Assembly: GCF_017311415.1 (NCBI RefSeq)
Contig: NZ_JAEKIS010000012.1
Span: 1-64,000, forward strand
Source of the DNA: Salipiger abyssi
GTDB taxonomy: Bacteria; Pseudomonadota; Alphaproteobacteria; Rhodobacterales; Rhodobacteraceae
DNA length: 64,000 nt
Reading direction: 5' to 3'
Shown: positions 1 through 8,660 of the stretch, piece by piece
Layout of the letters: each line of letters starts with the position of its first letter
Numbering within the stretch: the stretch's first letter is position 1
Made by a program: the position numbers and the translations under genes
The notes under the pieces: model-generated
What the model was told of the DNA's origin: nothing
What the model saw: the letters and a program-made list of their open reading frames with translations, nothing else
Database searches by the model: none

Positions 1-57
1 GTTGCGCCAATGGTACTGCGACTCAAGTCGTGGGAGAGTAGGTCACCGCCAAACCTA
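1..57 (+). rRNA. rrf: 5S ribosomal RNA, 3' end (partial)
   Basis: The first 57 bases match the conserved 3' half of alphaproteobacterial 5S rRNA: the GCGCCAATGGTACTGCGACT stretch, the CTCAAGTCGTGGGAGAGTAGGTC helix region and the closing GCCAAACCT arm. The 5' half lies outside the window, so this is the last rRNA gene of an rrn operon read on the plus strand. Confidence 0.85.
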
Positions 58-103
58 GTAAATACCAAAATCATCTCTCAATACGTTCAAATACCAAAAA
101 CAC

Positions 104-132
104 AAAAAAAGCGCCCAAAAGGGCGCCTTTTT
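104..132 (+). terminator. Rho-independent terminator after 5S rRNA
   Basis: A perfect GCGCCC/GGGCGC stem (111-116 and 121-126) with an AAAA loop is preceded by seven A and followed by CTTTTT. It can work in both directions, but its position 50 bases after the 5S makes it the likely end of the rRNA operon transcript. Confidence 0.88.
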
Positions 133-209
133 GCGTTCCGACATCCCCGACATCCCGCCAGATCCTTCGTTAACCAAACTCACAACCCGACCGGTAACAT
201 GAAAGCACC

Positions 210-1475
210 GTGTCGCGAAAACGTTTGCGACAGCCCCCACATTCCATCACTCTTGGAAGCTGTAAAGCCGGCACCTCGCGGCCGGTCAGGGTGATCCCAG
301 AGGTGACAGAACCTGTGTGCAAAAAATGTAATCACAAAAACACGCACTTGGTCCGACGGTTCAAAGCAGACCTCCGGGAGGTGGAGGCGGTAAGGTACCG
401 AGAGCTTCGCGATGAAGAGTTTTCCCTGTCTGCCAGCGGATTCGAAAAGGATACGCGCGCCTATATCATTAAAAAACTTCCGATACTGAATTACTCGACA
501 GCCTTTGTAACCTGCCCCTACTGCGACGGGGACACCGAGGCGAGGTCGATGGAAATCGATCACATTATTCCGGTGCGACAATATATTCTTGCTCATATGT
601 ATAAGCTTTATAGCCAGGCACACAGCGCCTCGCTGGCCGAAATGACGGCGGAGGTGAACCGGCTTTACTGGGATCCGGAAAATCTTGTTTGCGTCTGCCG
701 GCTCTGCAACAACAGAAAATCGAAAAAGATGCCGGACAAAGCAGTCGGCAAAACCCCGTCTTACCTCGACCGGCTGATCAAGAGCGCGCGCGATTCCGCC
801 TCGAAAAAAAAATACGAGGCGCTCAAGAAAACGATGCAGGCGACGCGGACCCAGCCGGTTGCGATACGAAGGTTCCTGATCGGTGACCTGATGCTGAAGA
901 AAACAACGGCCGAGCGCGCGGTCAGCAGCGGCAGCTCCGGGGTGTCGCCGAGTTTTTCGATATACGACATGAAGGAGAGACGCGATTATACGGAGCGGGG
1001 AGCGAAGCCATCGGTAACAGCCGCGCTTCGTTTTGCCTCCGCCGAAGTGGCGGAAAATATCGATGTCCTCATTCGCAACAAGATCGGCGGAAAGCCAAAT
1101 CTTCGAAACCAAATCGGTGAAGCGCAGGTCCAGGAGCTTCAGGATGCCTACAAACAGCCAGTTACTCAGAAAAAGGATTTGCGGATCTGTCTGTATTGTC
1201 TCGGGCTGTTCATGGATACCGCGTTCCAGATCGAGCACATCAAGGCCATTCGGCGCAGCGCCACGAAATATTTCGACAAGAAGGAATATAACGACAACCT
1301 GATTGCGATCTGCCGTTCCTGCAACGGCAGCCGCAACAGCAGAGCCCTGACGCTGGGTCTGCTGCAAGATCTGATCGACGAGAGGGAAAAGCAGAACCTG
1401 CCGGCCGCCGACAAGATTTGCGAGGATCTTGCCGATGCAGCGCAGCGTCACATCCACACGATCCTCGGATTTTGA
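210..1475 (+). CDS. Double-HNH endonuclease-like protein
   Basis: Two separate HNH zinc-finger nuclease motifs are visible in 421 residues. The first has CPYC at 102-105, the IDHI core with His118 and CRLCNNRK at 163-170. The second has CLYC at 327-330, IEHI with His343 and CRSCNGSRNS at 368-377. HNH domains cut DNA with a beta-beta-alpha-metal fold; two complete copies in one chain suggest either two active sites or one active and one structural copy. The start is uncertain: the GTG given is the longest option, and GTGs at 291 and 303 would still keep an upstream CKKC knuckle. Base composition is less GC-rich than the rest of the window, which fits acquired DNA. Target and role (defence, mobile-element function) cannot be read from the sequence. 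Confidence 0.75.
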   Translation: MSRKRLRQPPHSITLGSCKAGTSRPVRVIPEVTEPVCKKCNHKNTHLVRRFKADLREVEAVRYRELRDEEFSLSASGFEKDTRAYIIKKLPILNYSTAFVTCPYCDGDTEARSMEIDHIIPVRQYILAHMYKLYSQAHSASLAEMTAEVNRLYWDPENLVCVCRLCNNRKSKKMPDKAVGKTPSYLDRLIKSARDSASKKKYEALKKTMQATRTQPVAIRRFLIGDLMLKKTTAERAVSSGSSGVSPSFSIYDMKERRDYTERGAKPSVTAALRFASAEVAENIDVLIRNKIGGKPNLRNQIGEAQVQELQDAYKQPVTQKKDLRICLYCLGLFMDTAFQIEHIKAIRRSATKYFDKKEYNDNLIAICRSCNGSRNSRALTLGLLQDLIDEREKQNLPAADKICEDLADAAQRHIHTILGF

Positions 1476-1492
1476 GGTTAAGAAAGGAATTC

Positions 1493-2140
1493 TCAGCCGG
1501 ACTTCGTGGTCGAAATCGGCTCGACCGCACTCGCCAGAAGATCCATCAACCGTGCCATGCCTTCCGTCGGCGGCTGCTGGCTGGCATGCACCGTGATGTC
1601 GTATTTCGCCGATTTGTCGGTCGAGCGCGTGTTCTCGCGTTGCGTCGCCACCTTGCCGCTGACCTCCAGGCTGCCGCTGTAGAACAGCCCTCCGCCTTCC
1701 ACCTTGGCGTTGACGTTGGTCTCCGTATCGAGATTTTCCTTCGATCCGGTCACCGAATTGATTTCCATGGTAAAATTGATGTCGACAGACTCGATCAGCA
1801 GCGACGGAATCGGCACCAGGCCCAACACGGGCGGTGCTACGGTGACCTTATGGGTCGAGATCGACCCGTCGGCTTCGGTTACCGGGCGCTCCAGCTCCAG
1901 CGGCAGGGTCATCACGGTCTTGTTGCCGGCATTGCCGGTGGCGCCTTCCTTGCCATAGGCCAGCATATTGATGAAATTGATCATCTCATGGCCCAGCTGT
2001 TTCTGCGCCTTGATCGCGGCGGCCAGCGGCGCGCCGATGAGATATTCCAAGGGAACCCCGCTCAGCTCGTTGCCGATTTCGGTGCCGCCGCCTCCGCCCG
2101 AACCATTGCCGTCGCCGTTGCTTGCAGGTGCCTTCGCCAT
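1493..2140 (-). CDS. DUF2589 family protein
   Basis: A 215-residue protein with a low-complexity Gly/Asn/Ser start and then the segment PLEYLIGAPLAAAIKAQKQL, typical of the DUF2589 family, followed by a beta-rich region containing VPIPSLLIESVDINFTMEI. There is no signal peptide or membrane segment. The family has no established function. A good ribosome binding site (AAAGGGGGA) lies ahead of the ATG. It sits 12 bases after a longer relative on the same strand, so the two are surely co-transcribed, and it converges with the HNH gene across 17 bases. Confidence 0.75.
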   Translation of the reverse strand: MAKAPASNGDGNGSGGGGGTEIGNELSGVPLEYLIGAPLAAAIKAQKQLGHEMINFINMLAYGKEGATGNAGNKTVMTLPLELERPVTEADGSISTHKVTVAPPVLGLVPIPSLLIESVDINFTMEINSVTGSKENLDTETNVNAKVEGGGLFYSGSLEVSGKVATQRENTRSTDKSAKYDITVHASQQPPTEGMARLMDLLASAVEPISTTKSG

Positions 2141-2152
2141 GGGGGTCCCCCT

Positions 2153-2812
2153 TTAGGATGATGATCTTAAATAATCGAGCAGTTGTTCCTGAATGAGTTC
2201 GACACCCTCCGGCGGGTTGGTCATCTTGAAGGTGACCTTCACCTTGGCGGGTGAGGCGCTGGATTCGAAGCTGTCGCCCTTGGTCATGACCGTGATTTCG
2301 CTGGCGGTGTCGAAAAGATCGTCAATCGTGCGGCGGATGATAGTGAACGTGTCGTCCTCCTCCGCCTCGGCCTTTTCGGGCTCTTCTGCCTGTTCGTCTT
2401 TTTCGTCTTCCTGTTCGTCGTCTTTGTCTTCGTGCGGCTTGATTTCGAAGCTAGCGAGCTTCGCCTCGAACTCGATCTCCAGCGTGTCGATATTCAGCGT
2501 CGACATGGGGACGAGCGTGATCGCCGGCGCCTCGACGATATCGTAGTGTTCCTGCGTCCCGACGCCCCGGCTCGTCGCCATCGCAACAAGACGCGGCACA
2601 TAGACCTCGACATCCTCACCGGTGGCGCGATCCTTGACCACCTTGGTTTCGAAATAGGACTGGAAGAGCTGAAGATGCTGGAGGTTCACAAAGCGCCGGG
2701 CCTCGAGCACAGAGGCGTAAATGCCTTCCAACAATGTCTGAAGCGAATGACTCAACGAAAACTCCGAACAAATTTCGGAAATGTAATCACGTAAAGTCGC
2801 CACCACCAACAC
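2153..2812 (-). CDS. DUF2589-like protein with acidic central segment
   Basis: This 219-residue protein resembles its downstream neighbour in the region IDTLEIEFEAKL and in the closing beta strand KVTFKMTNPPEGVELIQEQL, so both are DUF2589-like. The N-terminal third is helical instead of Gly-rich. Residues of roughly 110-145 form a highly acidic Asp/Glu run that is probably disordered. The start given is GTG with no strong ribosome binding site, so the true start could be slightly downstream. A tandem pair of divergent paralogues suggests the two proteins may form a hetero-oligomer; this is inference. Confidence 0.6.
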   Translation of the reverse strand: MLVVATLRDYISEICSEFSLSHSLQTLLEGIYASVLEARRFVNLQHLQLFQSYFETKVVKDRATGEDVEVYVPRLVAMATSRGVGTQEHYDIVEAPAITLVPMSTLNIDTLEIEFEAKLASFEIKPHEDKDDEQEDEKDEQAEEPEKAEAEEDDTFTIIRRTIDDLFDTASEITVMTKGDSFESSASPAKVKVTFKMTNPPEGVELIQEQLLDYLRSSS

Positions 2813-2991
2813 AAGAATTCACCATCGCGCCGCAATCAAGGGTGTCGCGCCGGCCGGAGCTCGCCGAGAAGTCATGCGAAGGTGATCCGCGCGACGCTAC
2901 GGCTCTCGCGCTGACGAAACCGCCTAACCGGTCAGAAAGAAAGGAACAATCTGTCCTCGGATGGCGCAGAAAAACATGCCTTGAGCCCGCC

Positions 2992-3020
2992 TTGAGAAAA
3001 TTTTCTGTCGAATTCAAATA
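2992..3020 (+). promoter_or_regulatory. Candidate promoter for tRNA-fMet
   Basis: TTGAGA (2992-2997) is followed after 17 bases by CAAATA (3015-3020), a plausible -35/-10 pair in an unusually AT-rich stretch about 66 bases ahead of the tRNA. A separate promoter would be needed, because the tRNA is cut off from the rRNA operon by a terminator and three genes. The -10 match is weak. Confidence 0.3.
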
Positions 3021-3086
3021 ACGGTTACAAAGAGTGCATCTGCCCCTTGCAACCCGCCGCAAAGCCCGTTACGTACGCCCCACTGT

Positions 3087-3163
<77 letters not shown>

Positions 3164-3538
3164 GTCTTCTGAATATCTTTAGATTGTTCCGTTTTGTCGG
3201 GTATTCCGCAGCCGCGCCCATGGCCGGGTGCGCCGTTGTCGGAACGAAGTTCGGCCAGTGCCGGGATGACGTCGCGGGCCGTTGGCAATGCCAATGACGG
3301 GTTTCGATCCATGATCGCGATAGCTCGCAGGGTCGGGACAGGTGGGCGCCGCGATCAGGCGCCAGACCACATCGGGATTTTGGATGAAGAGCAGCTGCCC
3401 CGGCTTGATCATGGGTGCGCTGCCTGTGCTGGGCCGTCGAAGGGCGGGGCTGGCCTGGCGAGGCGCAAGCTGTCAATAAGGAGCCCGGCGCCGCTCCCGC
3501 GCCGCAAGACATGCCCCTTCTCAAAGGAGATTTCCACC
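3164..3538. other. Intergenic region between tRNA-fMet and cobO
   Basis: No convincing gene. The reading frame that runs into cobO from 3194 lacks family-like sequence ahead of residue 116. I looked for a cobalamin riboswitch in front of cobO and did not recognise a B12 box or the usual core. Confidence 0.5.
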
Positions 3539-4150
3539 GTGAGCGACGAGCAGAACACCCGTCACGCCGAAAAGATGCGCAAGATCAAGGTCGCGCGTGA
3601 CCGCATGATGGAAACCAAAACCGAGGAGAAGGGGCTGGTCATCGTCCATACCGGATCCGGAAAGGGCAAGTCGTCTTCGGGCTTCGGTATGATCATGCGC
3701 TGTGTCGGGCATGGCATGCCTTGTGCCGTGGTGCAGTTCATAAAAGGCACATGGGACACCGGCGAACGGCGCATTCTCAAGGAGCGCTGTGCCGATCTCT
3801 GCACTTTTGTGGTTTCCGGCGAGGGCTTTACCTGGGAGACGCAGGACCGTGAGCGCGACATTACCGCCGCCCGGGCCGGATGGGAGCGTGCCAAGGCGCT
3901 GATCCGCGATCCCGAGATCCGCTTTGTGCTGCTCGACGAGATCAATATCGCGCTGCGCCACGAGTATCTGGAGATCGGCGAGGTGGTGGAGTTCCTCCGT
4001 ACCGAAAAGCCCGAGATGACCCATGTCTGTCTGACCGGCCGCAATGCCAAACCCGAGCTGATCGAGCTTGCCGATCTGGTGACCGAGATGTCGCTGGTCA
4101 AGCACCCGTTCCGCGATGGGGTGAAGGCGCAGGCCGGGGTGGAGTTCTGA
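3539..4150 (+). CDS. cobO: Cob(I)yrinic acid a,c-diamide adenosyltransferase
   Basis: A 203-residue CobO/BtuR-type corrinoid adenosyltransferase, which moves the adenosyl group of ATP to the cobalt of cob(I)yrinic acid a,c-diamide in cobalamin synthesis and salvage. The P-loop-like VHTGSGKGKSSSGFG is near residues 35-50, and the family signatures VVQFIKGTWDTGE and LLDEINIALRHEYL follow. The length is normal. The GTG start is chosen because AAAGGAGA lies 9 bases upstream and the protein from there begins at the family's usual place. No other cob genes are nearby, so it stands alone here. Confidence 0.92.
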   Translation: MSDEQNTRHAEKMRKIKVARDRMMETKTEEKGLVIVHTGSGKGKSSSGFGMIMRCVGHGMPCAVVQFIKGTWDTGERRILKERCADLCTFVVSGEGFTWETQDRERDITAARAGWERAKALIRDPEIRFVLLDEINIALRHEYLEIGEVVEFLRTEKPEMTHVCLTGRNAKPELIELADLVTEMSLVKHPFRDGVKAQAGVEF

Positions 4151-4160
4151 GCGGTGGCGC

Positions 4161-4820
4161 TTAGCCCGAAGCGGGCTGCCAGTCGGCGCCCGCGCGTGTG
4201 AGCAGCGGCGTGTCGAACACGCCTTCGACTGCCGCGCCGCGCAGCGTCTCCTGCCAGCGAAGCGTTTGGCGCATCGCCACGCCCGTGACCACGGGCGCCC
4301 GGCCGATCATCTCCAGCAGGTCGCGCCCGGCCCGCATCGAGGCGCCGGAGCTGACCACATCGTCGATGAGCGCAATCCGCGCGCCGTCGAGCAGCGGCAG
4401 CATGCGCGGGTCGAGATAGAGCCGCTTCGTGGCGCCCGGGCTGGTGATCGAGCTCAGCGGCACTGACAGCGCCTCGTCGTACCAGAACTTGCGTGAGGTG
4501 CCGAGCGGCACCATCCGCATATGACCCAGCCGCGCCGCCACCGCGCGGGCAAGGCCCAGCCCCAGCGTCGGCAGCCCGATCACCACATCCGGCGCATAGG
4601 GTTTGAGCCGCGCGGCGAGATGATCTGCCAGCGCCGCCTCGACCGTGAAACTCGTCTGGTTGAGTATCAGCGAGGCAATGCCGGTGCCGCTGTCGCCGAG
4701 CGGACGGATGGGCAGCCAGAGCAGCCGTCCGTCAGGCATCTGCGCCGGGAAGCGATGCTGCCAGGGAGGCGGTGGGGGCGGGCCAGGCTCGAAATCCTGC
4801 CAGAATTCGTGAGGCTGCAT
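4161..4820 (-). CDS. Phosphoribosyltransferase family protein
   Basis: A 219-residue protein with the type I PRTase PRPP-binding loop ALIDDVVSSGASM near residue 150 and an upstream VIGLPTLGLGLARAVAARLG segment typical of the fold. Such enzymes exchange bases and phosphoribosyl groups; the base is not evident. The N-terminal part (Pro-rich PGPPPPPPW and a beta-rich region) is not shared by classical purine PRTases. It converges with cobO and is divergent from the amidohydrolase gene across 45 bases. Related proteins sit in purine regions, and purine salvage genes lie just downstream, but no direct link is shown. Confidence 0.75.
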   Translation of the reverse strand: MQPHEFWQDFEPGPPPPPPWQHRFPAQMPDGRLLWLPIRPLGDSGTGIASLILNQTSFTVEAALADHLAARLKPYAPDVVIGLPTLGLGLARAVAARLGHMRMVPLGTSRKFWYDEALSVPLSSITSPGATKRLYLDPRMLPLLDGARIALIDDVVSSGASMRAGRDLLEMIGRAPVVTGVAMRQTLRWQETLRGAAVEGVFDTPLLTRAGADWQPASG

Positions 4821-4865
4821 TCTTGCGCCTTTTCAGGGGGGTAGTCAGAGGCTAGCATCGCCCCT

Positions 4866-6023
4866 ATGACGATGCCACCGGATTTCGACCTTGCCGCCCT
4901 GACCGCGCTGCGCCGCGATCTGCATGCCCATCCCGAGCTGGGGTTCGAGGAACACCGGACCGCAGCGCTGGTGGCCGGGCGCCTGCGCGCGCTGGGATAT
5001 GAGACCGAGACCGGCATTGCCGGCACCGGCGTTGTCGGCACGCTTCGCGGCGGCGGCAAGGCGGTGGGGCTGCGCGCCGATATGGATGCGCTGGCGATGC
5101 CCGAGACCTCGGGGCGTGACTGGTCCTCCACCGTGCCGGGCAAGATGCATGCCTGCGGCCATGATGGCCATACCTCGATGCTGCTCGGCGCGGCGGAGGT
5201 TCTGGCCAAGGCGCCGCCCGAGGGCGTGACGGTGCATCTGATCTTCCAGCCCGCCGAAGAGGGGCGCGGCGGCGCGAAGGCCATGGTCGAAGCAGGGCTT
5301 TTCGAGCGCTACCCCTGCGACATGGTCTTCGGGCTGCACAATATGCCGGGGCTGGCGGTCGACGAGATGGCGGTGGTGGTGGGGCCACAGCTCGCCAGTT
5401 CCGACAGCTGGACGCTGCGTCTGGTGGGCGAGGGCACCCATGGCGCCAAGCCGCATCTGGGCCGCGATCCGTTGCCGGCGGCGGGGCAGTTCCTTGCCGG
5501 CTTGCAGACGGTGACCGGGCGCATCGTCGATCCGTTGCAGCCGGCGGTGGTGAGCGCCTGTTCGGTGCAGGCAGGCGACCCGCGTGCGCTGAACGTGATC
5601 CCCGATATCGTCGAGATCGGCGGCACCGCGCGGGCCTATACCGAAGAGGTGCGCGGCCAGCTCGAGGCGGGGATCGGGCGGCTGGCGCGGGGCATAGCCG
5701 AGGCGCACGGGCTGAAGGCGGAGTATACGTTCATCCGCCGCATCCCGCCGGTGGTGAACGACCCGGCGGCAACCGAGGTTGCGCTGGCCGCCGCGCGGCG
5801 GGTGTCGGGGTCGGTACGCACGGATTTTCCGCCCTCCACGGCGGGCGACGATTTCGCCTTTTTCGGTCAGGCGGCGCCGGGGGCCTATGTCTGGCTCGGC
5901 AACGGGCCGGCACGCGACGGCGCGCTGCATCACAATACCGGTTACGATTTCAACGATGCGGCGCTGCCCACCGGCGTGGCGTTCTGGGTGGAACTGGTGC
6001 GCGAGGCGGCGCGGCGGGGCTGA
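4866..6023 (+). CDS. M20 family amidohydrolase (hippurate hydrolase-like)
   Basis: A 385-residue metalloenzyme of the M20D aminoacylase/hippuricase group, which cleaves N-acyl amino acids or related amides. Visible metal-site motifs are MHACGHDGHTSMLLGAA (about residues 95-110) and IFQPAEEGRGGAKAM (about 125-140), with a late HHNTGYDFND. No signal peptide, so it is cytoplasmic. It ends 4 bases before the stop of the convergent adenine deaminase gene. Confidence 0.88.
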   Translation: MTMPPDFDLAALTALRRDLHAHPELGFEEHRTAALVAGRLRALGYETETGIAGTGVVGTLRGGGKAVGLRADMDALAMPETSGRDWSSTVPGKMHACGHDGHTSMLLGAAEVLAKAPPEGVTVHLIFQPAEEGRGGAKAMVEAGLFERYPCDMVFGLHNMPGLAVDEMAVVVGPQLASSDSWTLRLVGEGTHGAKPHLGRDPLPAAGQFLAGLQTVTGRIVDPLQPAVVSACSVQAGDPRALNVIPDIVEIGGTARAYTEEVRGQLEAGIGRLARGIAEAHGLKAEYTFIRRIPPVVNDPAATEVALAAARRVSGSVRTDFPPSTAGDDFAFFGQAAPGAYVWLGNGPARDGALHHNTGYDFNDAALPTGVAFWVELVREAARRG

Positions 6024-6027
6024 GCGC

Positions 6028-7782
6028 TCAGCCCAGCACCGGCGAGGCCAGAAGCTTGCCCGCCTGCGGATCGGCAATGCCGAGATCGGTCTGGTGCGGG
6101 CCCTTGTTGCAGGCCAGCGTCGCGCCTACCAGCGCCTTGAAGACCAGATAGGGCGGCTGCCAGTCGACCACGTTCTCCATCGCCGCGCGCAGCGCCACCA
6201 GCCCCTCCGCCACCTCCTCCAGCGGCGCGTCCGAGACAAGCCCCGCCACCGGCAGCGGCAGCAATGCCGTGACCGCGCCGCCCTGCGCCACGGCCATGCC
6301 GCCGCCACAGGCGATGAGCGCATTGGCGGCGGCGGCCATATCGCGCGGATCGGTGCCGAAGAGTGTTAGGTTGTGACTGTCATGACTGACCGTGGTGGCA
6401 AAGGCGCCGCGCCAGTCGCCCCAGCCGGTCAGCAGACCGACCTTGGGCGTGGGCTCGGTAGTCCCGTGACGATGCAGTACGGCGATGCGTGTGGCGCCCT
6501 GCGGTAGCACGACCTTGCCGTCGTTGACCGGGGCTGCGATCTCGCCCCATCGGGTAAAGCGCGGCCGGTCGATTGTGGCGAGCCGCGTCTCGGCGCCCTC
6601 CGCCACGATCTCGAAATCCTCCGGCGCGACCGGTGACAGGCGCATGCTGCCGCGCAGCCGCTCGGGCAGCGGCAGGGGGGCCGTGGGCTCGGGGACTGCG
6701 CCGTTGAACAGGACATGCTCGGCGTGAAACGCCTCCAGCGAACGGGTAAGCACCAGATCGGCGCGCTTTCCCGGCGCCACGCGTCCCAGATCATTCCGGC
6801 CAAGACGCAGCGCCGCGTTCAGCGTTGCCGCCTGAAGCGCCCGCATCGGCGGCAGGCCATAGCGGATCATCCGCCGCAGCATGTCGTCGAGCCCGCCCTC
6901 GCGCGCCAGATCGTCGGGGAAGGTGTCGTCGGTGCAGAGCGTCAGCGTCGGCGGGCAGTGCGGCAGGCCCGCCAGCCGCGTTGCGATCTCCGGCAAAAGG
7001 TGGTCGTGCGAGCCGCGCAGCTCGATCCAGAGCCCGGCGCGCAGCTTTTCCATCAGATCCTCGGCGGAGGTGAGCTCGTGATCCGACGAGATCCCCGCCG
7101 CGACAAAGGCCTGAAGCTCCGCCCCGGTCAGCCCGCGCGCATGGCCGCAGAGCGGCTTGCCCGAGGCCAGCGCCGCCTGAAGGATGCCGCGCATCCGGGG
7201 CGCGCGCGCGATCACCGCGCCCATATCCATGACCTCCGCCAGCCCGTGCATGTCGGGCCGCTCGATCAGCGTACCGATGGTGGCGCCGTCGAAATCCGCC
7301 CCCGCCGTCTCGTAGCCGGGCGCCGAGGGCACGCAGGAGGGCACCAGCGGCAGGATGCGGGCGCAGGCATTGGCGGCGGCGTTCGCGGCGTAGTCCAGCC
7401 CCTCGACACCGGCCACATTGGCGAATTCATGCGGATCCCAGATCAGCGTCGTCACCCCGCGCGGCAGCACATGGGCGGCATAGGTCTCGGGCGTGACCAT
7501 GGAGCTTTCCACATGCATATGCGTGTCGATCAACCCCGGCGTGACGATCATGCCGTTTGCGTCGAGCGTCTCCGCCGCATCCGCCCGCGTGCCCGGCGCG
7601 TGGACCGAGGCGATGAGTGGCCCCACGATGCCGATATCCGCCGCGCGGATCTCTCCCAGCGCGGTATCGGCCACCTGCCCGCCGAGGATCAGCAGATCGA
7701 AGGGCGCGTCTCCGCGCGCGGCGGCAATGGCGCGGTCGCGCAACGCGGCATCGTTGAGATCCTGCGGTTCGGAAAGGCTCAT
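6028..7782 (-). CDS. ade: Adenine deaminase
   Basis: A 584-residue amidohydrolase-fold enzyme that converts adenine to hypoxanthine and ammonia. Family motifs in order are GLIDTHMHVESSMVTPE (metal-binding HxH), WDPHEFANVAGVEGLDY, GHARGLTGAELQAF and SSDHELTSAEDL, then the C-terminal VSHDSHNLTLFGT segment of bacterial Ade proteins. The start codon overlaps the nucleoside hydrolase stop by ATGA, showing translational coupling. It is last in the LacI/ABC operon: nucleoside uptake, cleavage to the base, then deamination. The open frame continues upstream as a shadow of the hydrolase gene; that part is not coding. Confidence 0.93.
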   Translation of the reverse strand: MSLSEPQDLNDAALRDRAIAAARGDAPFDLLILGGQVADTALGEIRAADIGIVGPLIASVHAPGTRADAAETLDANGMIVTPGLIDTHMHVESSMVTPETYAAHVLPRGVTTLIWDPHEFANVAGVEGLDYAANAAANACARILPLVPSCVPSAPGYETAGADFDGATIGTLIERPDMHGLAEVMDMGAVIARAPRMRGILQAALASGKPLCGHARGLTGAELQAFVAAGISSDHELTSAEDLMEKLRAGLWIELRGSHDHLLPEIATRLAGLPHCPPTLTLCTDDTFPDDLAREGGLDDMLRRMIRYGLPPMRALQAATLNAALRLGRNDLGRVAPGKRADLVLTRSLEAFHAEHVLFNGAVPEPTAPLPLPERLRGSMRLSPVAPEDFEIVAEGAETRLATIDRPRFTRWGEIAAPVNDGKVVLPQGATRIAVLHRHGTTEPTPKVGLLTGWGDWRGAFATTVSHDSHNLTLFGTDPRDMAAAANALIACGGGMAVAQGGAVTALLPLPVAGLVSDAPLEEVAEGLVALRAAMENVVDWQPPYLVFKALVGATLACNKGPHQTDLGIADPQAGKLLASPVLG

Positions 7783-8660
7783 GACGGATCCCTCAGGGCG
7801 GAGAGGCAGAGGTCGCGCACCGCATCCGCGTCGAGATCGGAAACGATCTGCCAGGGCGTGCCGGTGGCGGGGGTGACGCGGGTCTGACCACGGCGCTCGG
7901 TATCGGCGAGCTCGGTCACCAGTTCCACATGGCTCAGGGTGAAGAGCTCGGGCGCGCGCAGCAGCGCCGCAGCAACCGGATCGTAAAGCGCCATGCCGGG
8001 GCGGCCCCGGCTGAGCCCGATATCGAGATAGCCGCCCATCAGGTCGTGCATGATCGGCGGCAGGGGGGCGAGGTCGGGCTCGGTCACCTGCACCTTGCGG
8101 CAGGCTTCGAGATCGACCATCACCAGCGGCACCTCGCGGGCGAGCAGCAGCGCCAGCGCTTCCGGGTCGGCAATGGCGTTGAACTCGGCATAAGGCGTGT
8201 GGTTGCCGCGCCCGACCGAGCCGCCCATCCAGACGATGCGGCGGATGCGGGGCAGCAGGTCGGGCCGGGCCAGTGCCAGATAGGCAAGGTTGGTGAGCGG
8301 CCCCAAGGCCAGGATCTCTGCCTGCTCGTGCCATTCCAGCCAGGTCATCAGCCCGGTCAGCGCGCGGGTCAGCGAGCGATCCACCGCGCGAGGCAGGCGC
8401 AGCCCCCGGCTCGGCTGGCCGCTGGAGCCAAGGATGCGCGCGGCGGTTTCCATCGTGCCGGAGAGTGCGCGATCGGCGCCCTCGGTCACCGGGAAGGTCC
8501 AGCCATAGGCGTTGGCCGCGTCGAGCGCATTGGCCCGCACCGAAGCCAGCTCGGCACAACCGAAGACCAGCGACATGCCGTCGATGGGCAGTGTGCCGTC
8601 GAGCATCAGCACCGCAAAGAGGTCGTCGACCCCCATATCGGTGTCGATCCAGATCCCCAT
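7779..8660 (-). CDS. Nucleoside hydrolase (IUNH family)
   Basis: A 293-residue inosine/uridine-preferring nucleoside hydrolase. The N-terminal IDTDMGVDDLFAV is the calcium-binding signature of the family (DTDPGxDD, here with Met for Pro), and LGPLTNLA and VWMGGSVGRGNHTPYAEFN are the other conserved blocks. It splits nucleosides into ribose and base. It lies between an ABC ATPase gene (1-base overlap) and adenine deaminase (4-base overlap), so a purine nucleoside such as adenosine is the most economical substrate guess. Confidence 0.88.
   Translation of the reverse strand: MGIWIDTDMGVDDLFAVLMLDGTLPIDGMSLVFGCAELASVRANALDAANAYGWTFPVTEGADRALSGTMETAARILGSSGQPSRGLRLPRAVDRSLTRALTGLMTWLEWHEQAEILALGPLTNLAYLALARPDLLPRIRRIVWMGGSVGRGNHTPYAEFNAIADPEALALLLAREVPLVMVDLEACRKVQVTEPDLAPLPPIMHDLMGGYLDIGLSRGRPGMALYDPVAAALLRAPELFTLSHVELVTELADTERRGQTRVTPATGTPWQIVSDLDADAVRDLCLSALRDPS

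Noticed and set aside
10-294. 94-residue plus-strand frame across the 5S rRNA end and terminator
   Set aside because: It runs through an rRNA gene and a terminator, so it is not coding.
3164-3538. Cobalamin riboswitch ahead of cobO
   Set aside because: No B12 box or conserved core was recognised; a covariance model search would settle it.
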